DNA of 42,800 nt from an uncultured Oscillospiraceae bacterium (GTDB lineage Bacteria; Bacillota; Clostridia; Oscillospirales; Ruminococcaceae). The stretch lies in the NCBI GenBank assembly GCA_934232845.1, contig CAKQGD010000008.1:1-42800 (forward strand), read 5' to 3'. Under the pieces are notes generated by a model that saw only the letters and a list, made by a program, of their open reading frames with translations, was not told the origin of the DNA and did not search any database. The number at the start of each line of letters is the position of its first letter. The first letter of the stretch is position 1. A program made the position numbers and the translations under genes. Of the stretch, positions 24,479-32,679 are shown one piece after another.

Positions 24479-25744
24479 TCAGTGTCCCTGATGCGGCGAA
24501 GAAACAGGGTTGAGCTTGTCCTCGGTAAAAAGCTGCGAACTATACAAACTGTAATATCCGGAAATCATATAACTCACCGATACCGCTACGAGAAACAGCG
24601 CCGGCGAAACAAAACCGAAAAGCTCAAACGCCAGCAGCAGCGAAGCCATCGGGCAGTTTGTCACTGCACAAAACAGACAGATCAGCGCGACGGCCGCGGC
24701 AAAGCACGGATCCAGCCCGAGCAGACCGCCCACGGCACAGCCAAAGGTCGCCCCCACAAAAAAGGTCGGTACAATCTCGCCGCCCTTAAAGCCGCAGCCC
24801 AGTGTGATCGAAGTAAACAGCATCTTGAACAGAAAAGCACCGGGAGAGGTTTCTCCCTCCTCCACCGCGCGAGCAATCACGTCCATCCCCGCGCCGAGAT
24901 AATCCCGCGTGCCCAGCAGAAGCGTCAGCCCGATAATAAGAGCGCCTCCGAGTGCGGCGCGCAGATACATGTTGGAAACAAGACGGGCGGCCAGATGCCC
25001 TCCCGCGTGCAGCACGATACACAGCAAAATTCCGACACCCGCGCACAGCGCTCCCAAAACCAGCATGCGCAGCAGATTTACCGGCGTCACGGCGCACGCG
25101 GCAAGGGAAAAGCCCTCCGCCTCGACACCGCAGGCGGCGGCAATCGAACTCGCTGTGACGGCCGACAGCGCGCAGGGCACGAGCGCCCCGTACCGCATCA
25201 CACCGACCGCCGCCAGCTCCAGAGAAAAAACAGCCGCGGTCAGCGGCGTACCGAAGAGTGCTGCAAAAGCCGCGCTCATGCCGCACATGACAACGCCGCG
25301 CATTTTTGTTTCGTCAAGGCGCAGCGTATGTCCAAGCAGACTTCCGATACTGCCGCCCAGCTGCAGAGCGGCGCCTTCCCGCCCGGCGCTGCCGCCGAAC
25401 AGATGAGTAATCGCTGTAGAGACAAAAATCAGCGGAGCCATTTTTGCGGGCGGCTGTGCCTCGCCGCGCACGGCCTCAAGCACAAGATTTGTGCCGCGGG
25501 AATGATCCGCCCCGCCGATGTGGTACAAAAATACGATCAGCACACCCGCCGCCGGCAAGCCCCAGAGCAGCTGGGGATACGCGGCTCGCGCGGCGTTGAC
25601 CCAGTGCAGCACAAAGGAAAACAGCGTTCCCGCCGCACCGACCAGCGCTCCCGTCAGCAGCGCAAGAAACACCCAGATTCCAAACGAAGCGGCTCCATAC
25701 TCCGCATCACGGACAAATGTCCGACGAAAATCCTGCTTCTGCAA
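24479..25744 (-). CDS. CLC-family antiporter of the fluoride (CLC-F) type
   Basis: A 421-residue polytopic protein. HLFGGSAGREGAALQLGG carries the gating Glu motif (GREGA instead of GREGP of chloride types), and the segment RGTNLVLEAVRGE replaces the GSGIP selectivity loop, as in the CLC-F fluoride/proton antiporters of bacteria. GFKGGEIVPTFFVGAT matches the later pore helix. It should expel toxic fluoride in exchange for protons. The start codon is TTG at 25744, preceded by AGAGG at seven bases; I see no ATG alternative. No fluoride riboswitch consensus is visible upstream, only a GC-rich hairpin. Its upstream neighbour is a LysR gene; co-transcription is possible. Confidence 0.83.
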   Translation of the reverse strand: MQKQDFRRTFVRDAEYGAASFGIWVFLALLTGALVGAAGTLFSFVLHWVNAARAAYPQLLWGLPAAGVLIVFLYHIGGADHSRGTNLVLEAVRGEAQPPAKMAPLIFVSTAITHLFGGSAGREGAALQLGGSIGSLLGHTLRLDETKMRGVVMCGMSAAFAALFGTPLTAAVFSLELAAVGVMRYGALVPCALSAVTASSIAAACGVEAEGFSLAACAVTPVNLLRMLVLGALCAGVGILLCIVLHAGGHLAARLVSNMYLRAALGGALIIGLTLLLGTRDYLGAGMDVIARAVEEGETSPGAFLFKMLFTSITLGCGFKGGEIVPTFFVGATFGCAVGGLLGLDPCFAAAVALICLFCAVTNCPMASLLLAFELFGFVSPALFLVAVSVSYMISGYYSLYSSQLFTEDKLNPVSSPHQGH

Positions 25745-25786
25745 GAAAAAACCTCTTTTCTACAACGCGCCAAACGGCGGAAATCA

Positions 25787-25816
25787 CGGCGGGCCCCTTT
25801 TTCAAAGGGCCCGCCG
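25787..25816. other. GC-rich hairpin between lysR and the CLC gene
   Basis: Inverted repeat CGGCGGGCCC/GGGCCCGCCG (25787-25796 with 25807-25816), extended by CTTT/AAAG. Neither strand has a good T-tract. It is followed on the right by another inverted repeat GGCTTT-N13-AAAGCC (25820-25844). It may form the end of the lysR message or a control element of the antiporter. Confidence 0.4.
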
Positions 25817-25876
25817 AAAGGCTTTATATTTTCCGTTCAAAGCCTTCTTCTGTGTAAACTCAAAAAGCGTCCGCAA

Positions 25877-26764
25877 TCACTCACTGAACATGCGGCGGTG
25901 ATAATCGACGATATACTGAGCAAATTTCTTTGTCGGCTCGTTAAGCTGACGGTCTTTCATCCACGATACGGCAATGGTGCGGTAGGTCGTCGGCTCGCAG
26001 ATCGGCACCTCGACAAACGCTTCCCGATCCGGCATATCCCGTGACAGCGGCGTCGGGATCAAAGATACGCCGCGGTGCAGACGCATCATCTCGATCAGTG
26101 TCGCCTGACCGCCCTCAAATACGTAATTGGGCGTCAGTCCCTCGCGCTCAAACAGATCATCCATCATATTCCGGTAAGAATACTCCGTCGACAGAGCGAG
26201 CAGTTCCTCCTTCGCCAGATCGGCGAGGCGTACCGCGCTCTGCTTTGCAAGAGGATGGTCCGCCGAAACGACCGCCTTGATCTCTTCGACGCCCATGATT
26301 TTCGTCTCAATGTTCTCGCCCTTGACCGGCGGGCAGGCGATGGCCAGATCAATCTCGTGGGCAAGCAGCTTCGCCTTGACCGTGGCGACATCCTCGCGGG
26401 AGTGCTTGACCTTGATGTGGTCGTTTTCCTCCAAAAATCCGAGAATTGCAGTCGGCACAAAGCGCGTGCTTGTCGATGCAATTACAATGGTATTGTCCTT
26501 TTCACCGTTGAGGCGGCGCAGCTCCTGCTGCATGTCGGACAGTTGGTTTGCAATCGTCTGCGCATATTTGTACACAAGACGGCCGGCGTCATTCAGGCGC
26601 ACATTGCGCCCGCTGTGTGCAAACAGACTGGTGCCAAGCTCCGTTTCCAACCGATTGATTGTGATGCTCAGCGTGGACTGTGAAATATGCAGTTCTTTGG
26701 CGGCACGGGTAATGTGCTCATGCTTGGCCGCGACAAGAAAATATCTCAGCTGCAGCAATTCCAT
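25877..26764 (-). CDS. LysR-family transcriptional regulator
   Basis: A 295-residue regulator. The N-terminal winged helix (MELLQLRYFLVAAKHEHITR, then AAKELHISQSTLSITINRLE) is typical; the rest is a periplasmic-binding-protein-like effector domain (about 90-290). It is closest in feel to the CynR/YwbI type that senses small organic ligands. The start at 26764 has GGAGG at the right distance; an upstream ATG at 26809 lies between the promoter and that ribosome binding site and is less likely. Its target is unknown; the downstream CLC gene is a candidate. Confidence 0.92.
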   Translation of the reverse strand: MELLQLRYFLVAAKHEHITRAAKELHISQSTLSITINRLETELGTSLFAHSGRNVRLNDAGRLVYKYAQTIANQLSDMQQELRRLNGEKDNTIVIASTSTRFVPTAILGFLEENDHIKVKHSREDVATVKAKLLAHEIDLAIACPPVKGENIETKIMGVEEIKAVVSADHPLAKQSAVRLADLAKEELLALSTEYSYRNMMDDLFEREGLTPNYVFEGGQATLIEMMRLHRGVSLIPTPLSRDMPDREAFVEVPICEPTTYRTIAVSWMKDRQLNEPTKKFAQYIVDYHRRMFSE

Positions 26765-26846
26765 ATCGATCCTCCGTTCTTCCGGGTTTTCCCGGTGTTC
26801 TTTTTCCATATCAAGAGGCTCTCTATTTAGGGAATCCCTTTTTCAC

Positions 26847-26875
26847 ATTCTAACCCGGAAAATTCCTTCTGTCAA
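26847..26875 (-). promoter_or_regulatory. lysR promoter
   Basis: Minus-strand TTGACA (26870-26875), 17-bp spacer, TAGAAT (26847-26852). The leader is about 75 bases. Confidence 0.8.
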
Positions 26876-27061
26876 TCAATTTTAAGAAAATGTTTTTGAT
26901 GTTTCAATGACTTTTGAGACTTTTTTATCTCTTTTGACCTTTTCTTTCATAAAAAGTGTGCTTCATTTAAAAAAGATTTTCTGTTTTGGCGGATACTTTA
27001 CCATGTTTTATTTATATAAGCGAAGAGAAAGCACTTCGAAAACCGACCGGGCCCGCACTGT
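26876..27061. other. AT-rich intergenic stretch without a gene
   Basis: About 190 bases, markedly AT-rich compared with the rest of the window, lying behind the lysR promoter. I see no supported coding region, RNA fold or repeat in it. Together with 27087-27240 it makes a gap of about 370 bases that holds only the small terminator at 27062-27086. Confidence 0.6.
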
Positions 27062-27086
27062 AAAAAAAAAGACCGTTTGCACGGCC
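27062..27086 (-). terminator. Terminator with GCAA tetraloop, no gene assigned
   Basis: On the minus strand GGCCGT-GCAA-ACGGTC (one G-U pair) followed by nine T. It follows 174 bases after the tRNA terminator with no recognisable gene between, so it either catches read-through or ends a small RNA. Confidence 0.65.
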
Positions 27087-27240
27087 AAAGTCAAAAGCAG
27101 CGGTCCGCGGTCCCTGTCGTAATATAAAACTTCAATGCGGCAAAAGAAACCGCCTCCCGCCTTGCATACGCGAAAGAAATATTCTCCCCGATCCAAAAAG
27201 ACGGATGCGGCTTTTTCAGAGTCGTCCCTCTCAAAAGATA

Positions 27241-27280
27241 AAGAAAAACAAAAACAAAAAAGCGATACATTCGTATCGCT
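27241..27280 (-). terminator. Terminator after tRNA-Leu
   Basis: Stem AGCGATAC/GTATCGCT (27261-27268 with 27273-27280) with a TTTTTTGTTTTTG tail on the minus strand, six bases from the CCA end. Confidence 0.92.
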
Positions 27281-27285
27281 TTTGT

Positions 27286-27372
27286 TGGTGCGGATAAGAG
27301 GACTTGAACCTCCACCGAGTTGCCCCGACTAGAACCTGAATCTAGCGCGTCTGCCGATTCCGCCATATCCGC
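27286..27372 (-). tRNA. tRNA-Leu (anticodon CAG)
   Basis: The 87-base gene begins GCGGATA and ends TATCCGC-A-CCA, with CCA encoded. The anticodon arm CTAGA-TTCAGGT-TCTAG gives anticodon CAG, reading CUG. A long class II variable arm (TCGGGGCAACTCGG) and the T-arm GAGG-TTCAAGT-CCTC confirm leucine. It has its own strong promoter and a terminator. Confidence 0.97.
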
Positions 27373-27395
27373 ATATAAGATTTGCGTGCTTGATT

Positions 27396-27424
27396 ATCAT
27401 AGCAAAGCTTTGGGGATTTGTCAA
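27396..27424 (-). promoter_or_regulatory. tRNA-Leu promoter
   Basis: Minus-strand TTGACA (27419-27424), 17-bp spacer, TATGAT (27396-27401). Confidence 0.85.
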
Positions 27425-27461
27425 CCGGTTTCGGAAAATTTTCATTTGCCGGGGCGGGTTC

Positions 27462-28406
27462 TTACCGCAGAGAGATTTTTTCGATCAAAAACCGCGGACG
27501 ATGCTTGCATTCCTGATAGACGCGGCTGACATACTCGCCGACAACGCCGATACCGAAAAGCTGCAGCCCGCCGAGCGTCCAGAGCGAGGCCACCGCCAAA
27601 GAAAGGCCCGATATCCCGCCTGTGCACAGCCGCAGAACCGCCAGCACCAGCAGCACAAAGAGCGAAACGCCGAATACCAGCGCCCCGCACGACGCAAGCA
27701 GGCGCACCGGCCGCACGGAAAAAGAGGTCACGCCCTCGAGCGCAAAGGACAGCATTTTTTTAAGAGGATATTTGCTTTCTCCGGCGAAACGCTCGCCGCG
27801 CTCGTAAGTCACCACGTCGCTCGAATAGCCGATCTGCGGCACAATGCCGCGCAAAAACAGATTGACCTCGTCGAATTCCATCAGTCCCTCGAGCGCGCGG
27901 CGCGACAGCAGACGGTAGTCCGCGTGATTGTAGACAAGTTCAACGCCTAAAAGCCGCATGAATTTATAAAAGCCCTGCGCCGTCGCACGTTTGAAAAACG
28001 TGTCTTTCTCCCGCGAGGATCGCACCCCGTACACCACATCGTGTCCCGCCAAAAAGCTGTCCACCATGCGGTCGACGGCGTCTATATCGTCCTGCAGATC
28101 GGCATCCAGCGAAATCACCGCGTCGCAGCGTCGGTCGAGCGCCGTCGTCAGACCCGCCATCAGCGCGTTCTGATGGCCGCGGTTGCGCGACAGCTTGACT
28201 CCTCCGAAGCGCTCGTCCTCCCCGGAGACAGCCTCGATCAGACTCCATGTGGCGTCGCGGCTGCCGTCGTCAACAAACAGAACGCGGCTTTGGGCGGAGA
28301 TTTTTCCCGCCGAGCAAAGCGCGTCGAGCTTTTTTGCGAGGCGGCGCGCCGTTTCCGGCAGAACCTCTTCCTCGTTGTAGCACGGCACAACCAGATACAG
28401 CGTCAT
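27462..28406 (-). CDS. Family 2 glycosyltransferase, CsbB/GtrB-like
   Basis: A 314-residue membrane glycosyltransferase that should transfer a sugar from a nucleotide donor to undecaprenyl phosphate. The GT2 domain (1 to about 225) has VPCYNEEEVL, the DDGSRD strand and the metal-binding SLDADLQDD. Two C-terminal helices (about 232-255 and 265-290) are typical of CsbB, GtrB and DPM1-like enzymes. AGGAGG precedes the ATG at 28406, which overlaps the stop of the upstream YfhO gene by four bases. In Bacillus subtilis the CsbB-YfhO pair glycosylates lipoteichoic acid; the tight coupling here supports the same division of labour. Confidence 0.9.
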   Translation of the reverse strand: MTLYLVVPCYNEEEVLPETARRLAKKLDALCSAGKISAQSRVLFVDDGSRDATWSLIEAVSGEDERFGGVKLSRNRGHQNALMAGLTTALDRRCDAVISLDADLQDDIDAVDRMVDSFLAGHDVVYGVRSSREKDTFFKRATAQGFYKFMRLLGVELVYNHADYRLLSRRALEGLMEFDEVNLFLRGIVPQIGYSSDVVTYERGERFAGESKYPLKKMLSFALEGVTSFSVRPVRLLASCGALVFGVSLFVLLVLAVLRLCTGGISGLSLAVASLWTLGGLQLFGIGVVGEYVSRVYQECKHRPRFLIEKISLR

Positions 28407-30856
28407 GGTGTTTCCTCCTTATCCGGCCCGGCGGGCGGCGGCAGCTCGTCAAGCGTCTCCAAATATTCCTCGATGGAAAGCGTCCCGACCTCATCCGCGG
28501 GCAGAGCCGCCCCGCAGGAGTGTTTTTTCCTGCGTCCGAAAAGCGCCGGAACCAGCAGCTGCGCAATCAGCAGCAGCAATCCCGCCAGCGAAAAAATACA
28601 TCCCTCGCGCAGTCCCGGCGCAAGATAGTCGAACCGCACAACCGCCTCTCCCGCAGGGACACGCACGGCCGTCAGGCCGTAATCGACGCGCTCAATGCGG
28701 GCGGGTTCGCCGTTGACCATGCAGCTCCAGCCGTCGTCGTACGGTACGGAGAAAAAGAGCATTCTTTCCCTGTCATACTCCGTCACGGCGGTGAAGCCTC
28801 TGCGGTCGATCGTAAACGAATCGGCCGCCATCGAACGTCTTTCGTCCACAGTTCCCTGATAACGGCTGATTTTCAGCGCATCATGGTCGACCTCATCTTC
28901 CACCGTGAGGATGTCCGCGTTGCGCTCGAGGGTTTCCTCATCCATCACAAGCGCATGCAGCAGATAGCGACTGCGCAGCTCGCCGGAAATATTCTCCAGC
29001 GCCTTTTCGGAGATCGCCGTGTCAAAGGCAAAGCCCATCGGGAGCCAGTTATCGTTCTCATAGATATAGTAGCCGTTCTGAAAATCCGCGAAGCTGAAGT
29101 TGTTCATGGGTTCCTGGTTCTCTTCCTCCTCTTCGATGAAGAGCCAGCGCACCGAAAGCAGATCGCGCAGCGCGCGGTAAGAGACCTTCGGCTTAGAGGA
29201 TACATCCCGTTTAATATCCAAAGAAGTGTAAAAATCCATCACGGAAACGGGCACCACCGAATGGAAGCACTGGATGTTCGGCAGTCCCCACTGCATGCCG
29301 AGGTTGTCCACGCAATCGTAAAAATCACATCTTGCAAACGGATCCTCCACCTGCGCGGTGACGGCATCTCCCCCGTTGACGACGATCTCGAGGTAGTGCT
29401 CGTCATAAGCGCGGGAGTGCTTGCCCGACGCAATATAGCCGATCGAATAGCCGACGGTCACGACCGACAGCAGTCCCGCGGTCACCCGTCGAAAGCAGCG
29501 TCTGTCCCACAGTCCGAACAGAAGCATCCATGTCAGCGCAAGGCAGATGACGGCCGACAGAGAAAGAAACCAGAAGCGCAGCTCGTCATCGTACAGGCCG
29601 AAGGTGATTTTCCCATCCTCCCTGCACGGCGTAAAGCCCACCGCCAGAATGAAAACCGCAACAAAGCCCGTGCACCAGCGCAGTCCGCGCCGCCAGCCGG
29701 CGCGCAGTTCCGGCTTGTCCCGGTCTTCAAGGGCCGAAGCCGTCGCAGCGCACATGATAAGAATGGGCATATAAAACCATCTGGCATAGTACGAGTCGTT
29801 GAACAGAACAAATACGGAATTGAATACCGGCACCAGCGCCGCGATCATCGAAATTACAATCATCCGCTTGTGAAAATTTTTCTTCTTCGCACAGCAGAAC
29901 GCGATTACGCCGGTGCTGGAGAACAGCGGCAACCACGCGGACAGAGACGACCACTTGGCCCCCATCTCAGGGAAAAACGCGGGCGCGCTGGGAATCTCCG
30001 GCGGAAAGAAAAAGCTTTGGAGAATCGCGGGCAGGCGCTGATTCCAGCCCCAGATCCACATCAGCTGCCCCGTCAGCAGAGAGGATGTGCCCGTGCGCGG
30101 ATTGCCGAGAATCGCAAGCACCGACGGTACAAAGGCCGCGCAGGCGAGCAAAAGCCCCGTAACCGACTCCAGCGCGATCAGGAAAAACTTTCTGACCGTG
30201 CAGCCCCAGCCTCCGGTAATGATGCGCACGATCACATACAGAATTACGAACATGACTTCGCCGATGAAAAACCAATAGTTGACAAAGGCGTTGACCGCCA
30301 CCGTGAGTGCGAACAGACCCCGGCGGTCATGCTCCACCAGTTCTTCAAGGCCGACCAGCATCAGCGGGAAAAAGACGCAGGCCTCATGAAAATGATTAAA
30401 GAATACGTTGAAAAGCATAAAGCCCGAAAAGGCATAGAGCAGCGATCCCGTCACGGCCCAGCCCGTATCGCGCACGAAGCGCTTGATGTAGAGATAGCCC
30501 GTCAGAGCGGCGCAGGCCGTTTTCAGAATCAGCAGAGGCCCCATCAGGTAAGGAACCCACTGCGTCGGGAACGGAAGAGTCAGCCAGAAAAACGGCGAAA
30601 ACAGAAGATAAAAGCTGTACGAGCCGATAAAATTCGCGCCGAGATCCGTCGTCCAGTTCCAGAACACCTCTCCGCTGCGCACAGCCTCGTGCGCAAGCTT
30701 ATAGAACGCGATCTGCTGTACATTGTAGTCGCCCATGTAGAGAAAACAGCCGCCGTTGTAAACGATCAGCGGCACAAAAATCGCGCACGCAAGAAAAAAA
30801 GCGTATAAAAACGCCCGTGCCGCGCCGGGCAGAGGTTTTCTGATGCATCGGTTCAA
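28403..30856 (-). CDS. YfhO family membrane protein (GT-C-like glycosyltransferase)
   Basis: A large membrane protein of 817 residues: about a dozen helices in the first 480 residues, an extracytoplasmic domain (about 500-760) and a last helix near 765-785 with a charged tail. It matches the YfhO family, thought to transfer sugars from undecaprenyl phosphate to wall polymers outside the membrane. The TTG at 30856 is chosen as start because GGAGGG stands seven bases upstream and because the ATG at 30961 lies outside the transcript begun by the promoter at 30932-30960. It is the first gene of a two-gene operon with the CsbB-like enzyme. Confidence 0.85.
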   Translation of the reverse strand: MNRCIRKPLPGAARAFLYAFFLACAIFVPLIVYNGGCFLYMGDYNVQQIAFYKLAHEAVRSGEVFWNWTTDLGANFIGSYSFYLLFSPFFWLTLPFPTQWVPYLMGPLLILKTACAALTGYLYIKRFVRDTGWAVTGSLLYAFSGFMLFNVFFNHFHEACVFFPLMLVGLEELVEHDRRGLFALTVAVNAFVNYWFFIGEVMFVILYVIVRIITGGWGCTVRKFFLIALESVTGLLLACAAFVPSVLAILGNPRTGTSSLLTGQLMWIWGWNQRLPAILQSFFFPPEIPSAPAFFPEMGAKWSSLSAWLPLFSSTGVIAFCCAKKKNFHKRMIVISMIAALVPVFNSVFVLFNDSYYARWFYMPILIMCAATASALEDRDKPELRAGWRRGLRWCTGFVAVFILAVGFTPCREDGKITFGLYDDELRFWFLSLSAVICLALTWMLLFGLWDRRCFRRVTAGLLSVVTVGYSIGYIASGKHSRAYDEHYLEIVVNGGDAVTAQVEDPFARCDFYDCVDNLGMQWGLPNIQCFHSVVPVSVMDFYTSLDIKRDVSSKPKVSYRALRDLLSVRWLFIEEEEENQEPMNNFSFADFQNGYYIYENDNWLPMGFAFDTAISEKALENISGELRSRYLLHALVMDEETLERNADILTVEDEVDHDALKISRYQGTVDERRSMAADSFTIDRRGFTAVTEYDRERMLFFSVPYDDGWSCMVNGEPARIERVDYGLTAVRVPAGEAVVRFDYLAPGLREGCIFSLAGLLLLIAQLLVPALFGRRKKHSCGAALPADEVGTLSIEEYLETLDELPPPAGPDKEETP

Positions 30857-30931
30857 GAAGGATCCCTCCAAACAGCCTGTCAAAAGCGGACCGCCAAAAG
30901 CAAACAGCAAGCTGCGGTCCTTTTGAAACAC

Positions 30932-30960
30932 ATGATACCACAATTTCGGTGCGCATGCCA
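30932..30960 (-). promoter_or_regulatory. yfhO promoter
   Basis: Minus-strand extended -10 TGG-TATCAT (TATCAT at 30932-30937) with a weak -35 at 30955-30960. The same TGTGGTATCAT string occurs in the promoter at 20546-20575. Confidence 0.5.
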
Positions 30961-30987
30961 CGTCATTTTACTGCGCCGCAGGAAAAG

Positions 30988-31016
30988 TTTCCTTTTTCGC
31001 GGGGATGTGCTATACT
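30988..31016 (+). promoter_or_regulatory. Promoter of the YfbR-like gene
   Basis: Extended -10 TGC-TATACT (31011-31016) with a weak -35 near 30988-30993. Confidence 0.55.
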
Positions 31017-31072
31017 GCTTTTAAAGGCTGAAACATTTACGGCCGATCGAAACGAAAAAGAGGTAAGCCCAT

Positions 31073-31648
31073 ATGAAAGGCTTTTTTGCCATGCTTTCCC
31101 GCATGAAATATATCGACCGCTGGGGGCTGATGCGCTCCTCCCGCACGGAGACGCTCTGTGAGCACACGCTTGAAACGGCGCTGCTGACCCACGCGCTGAT
31201 CGCCATTGCCAACGAGCGCTTCGACGCGGGTCTCTCTCCCGGCGAAGGTGTGCTGTACGCGCTCTATCACGACGCGCCGGAGATTATCACCGGCGATCTT
31301 CCCACACCTGTCAAATATCATGACGAGGGAATTCGAGAGGCCTACCGCGCGATTGAAGAGCAGGCCGCAAACCGCCTTCTAGAGATGCTGCCCGCGCCGC
31401 TTCAGGGTTCCTTTGCGCCGTATTTTTCCGACGGCGGTCTTTACGGCCCCTATGTCAAGGCGGCGGACAAGCTGTCTGCCCTGATCAAATGCATCGAGGA
31501 AAGAAACGCCGGCAACCGCGAATTTTTCGAGGCGGAACGCGCCTGCCGCGCGCACCCGTCGCTTGCGCTGCCCGCGGCGCAGGTCTTCTTGGAGGAATTT
31601 CTGCCCGCCTACTCCCTCACGCTCGACGAGGTCGGTTCCTTCGACTGA
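31073..31648 (+). CDS. HD-domain 5'-deoxynucleotidase, YfbR family
   Basis: A 191-residue phosphohydrolase that removes the 5' phosphate of deoxynucleoside monophosphates and so takes part in deoxynucleotide balance. The metal site of the HD fold is visible: RTETLCEHTLETALL (first His), YALYHDAPEII (HD pair with the following acidic residue) and KAADKLSALIKCIEE (last Asp). The N-terminal MKYIDRWGLMRS and the whole arrangement match YfbR rather than longer HD enzymes. AGAGGTAAG precedes the ATG at 31073. It is followed by an MBL hydrolase 33 bases downstream. Confidence 0.9.
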   Translation: MKGFFAMLSRMKYIDRWGLMRSSRTETLCEHTLETALLTHALIAIANERFDAGLSPGEGVLYALYHDAPEIITGDLPTPVKYHDEGIREAYRAIEEQAANRLLEMLPAPLQGSFAPYFSDGGLYGPYVKAADKLSALIKCIEERNAGNREFFEAERACRAHPSLALPAAQVFLEEFLPAYSLTLDEVGSFD

Positions 31649-31681
31649 CGAGCCGAATATGTGTCAAAAGAGGTTCTTTTT

Positions 31682-32656
31682 ATGAGACTGATTCCCATCA
31701 CCGACCGCACCGCCTGCATCGACGGCGTTACCATGACCGCCGTCTATCTTTTGCCGGACGGCGGCTGTATTTTAATTGATCCGGGTCATCCGTGCGACGG
31801 CGAGGCGCTCGACGCCCTTCTGATAAAAGAAAAGCTGCCTGTCCGAGGCGTTTTATCCACTCATATGCACCACGATCATTTCGGCAACTGCCGGCTCTTT
31901 GCAAAAAAATACGGCCTGCCCGTCATTCTTCCCGCAGGCGAGGTCGCGGGCTGCCGCTCGGCCGAGGCGCTCTCTGCCGCGCTGGGCTTCCGCTCGTCAT
32001 ACCGTGTGCGCCAGAGCAAAACGCTTTCCAGTACGCTCGGGCCCGTGGATGAAACCATCGGCTTTGCACAAACGTCCGTCACTGTCGCGGGCGCTGAATT
32101 CGAGGTTCTGCACACCCCCGGCCACACCGTGGACTGCGTATGCTTCCGCACGCCGGACAACGTGCTCGTGGTCGGCGACGTCCTCTCAAGCGAAGATGTG
32201 CTCGCCACGCTCCGCGCCCCTTACACGGGCTGCATCGCGCAGGACCTCACCGCAAAACGAGCTGTCGGCGCGGACTCCTGCAGTTGGTGCGTACTGGCGC
32301 ACCGGGGCTTTGTTTCCGGCCGGGAGCTGCCCGCGCTGGCTGAAAAAAATATCGCCGTGGTAGAAAGCGTCGTCAATACGGTGCGCGGTATCCTGACGCA
32401 GCCGATGAGCATCGATGAGATTATACCCCTCTTCTGCGAGGCGCGCGGCATCTACGGGCCCACGCCCCTGCACGGAATGCAGCTGCGCCATGTGGTGGGC
32501 GCGGTGCTGGGCTACCTGCTCGACCGGGGCGAAGCCGTCCCCGAAACGCGGCGCGGTCTGACGCATTTCATTCCCGCAGACGGAACTCCTCCCGGCGGCG
32601 ACGAGGCCAAGTGGGACGGCTCTGAGGTACAGGGCTCGGAAAATTCAGAGAAATAA
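31682..32656 (+). CDS. MBL-fold metallohydrolase
   Basis: A 324-residue zinc hydrolase. The metallo-beta-lactamase signature THMHHDHFGN gives the first three metal ligands, HTPGHTVDC the next His, GDVLSSED the bridging Asp and LAHRG the last His. The C-terminal about 100 residues form a helical tail (LTQPMSIDEIIPLF...) as in some glyoxalase II-like and YflN-type enzymes. The start at 31682 has AGAGG at nine bases; the GTG at 31661 is upstream of it. It probably shares the message of the YfbR-like gene. Substrate unknown. Confidence 0.87.
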   Translation: MRLIPITDRTACIDGVTMTAVYLLPDGGCILIDPGHPCDGEALDALLIKEKLPVRGVLSTHMHHDHFGNCRLFAKKYGLPVILPAGEVAGCRSAEALSAALGFRSSYRVRQSKTLSSTLGPVDETIGFAQTSVTVAGAEFEVLHTPGHTVDCVCFRTPDNVLVVGDVLSSEDVLATLRAPYTGCIAQDLTAKRAVGADSCSWCVLAHRGFVSGRELPALAEKNIAVVESVVNTVRGILTQPMSIDEIIPLFCEARGIYGPTPLHGMQLRHVVGAVLGYLLDRGEAVPETRRGLTHFIPADGTPPGGDEAKWDGSEVQGSENSEK

Positions 32657-32679
32657 AGGCGTTTTTGGCTTTTATCCTC

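Noticed and set aside
25745..25876. Fluoride riboswitch before the CLC gene
   Set aside because: The conserved aptamer segments are not visible; only a simple GC-rich hairpin is found.
27008..27196. 62-codon minus-strand frame in the lysR-tRNA gap
   Set aside because: Starts with TTG without a ribosome binding site and runs through the tetraloop terminator; no conserved look.
27091..27366. Open frame of 91 codons on the minus strand over tRNA-Leu
   Set aside because: Its first third is the tRNA gene read as protein, a common artefact; the rest crosses a strong terminator.
28247..30808. 853-codon plus-strand frame opposite yfhO
   Set aside because: Antisense shadow; the minus-strand protein has helices, a ribosome binding site and a known family.
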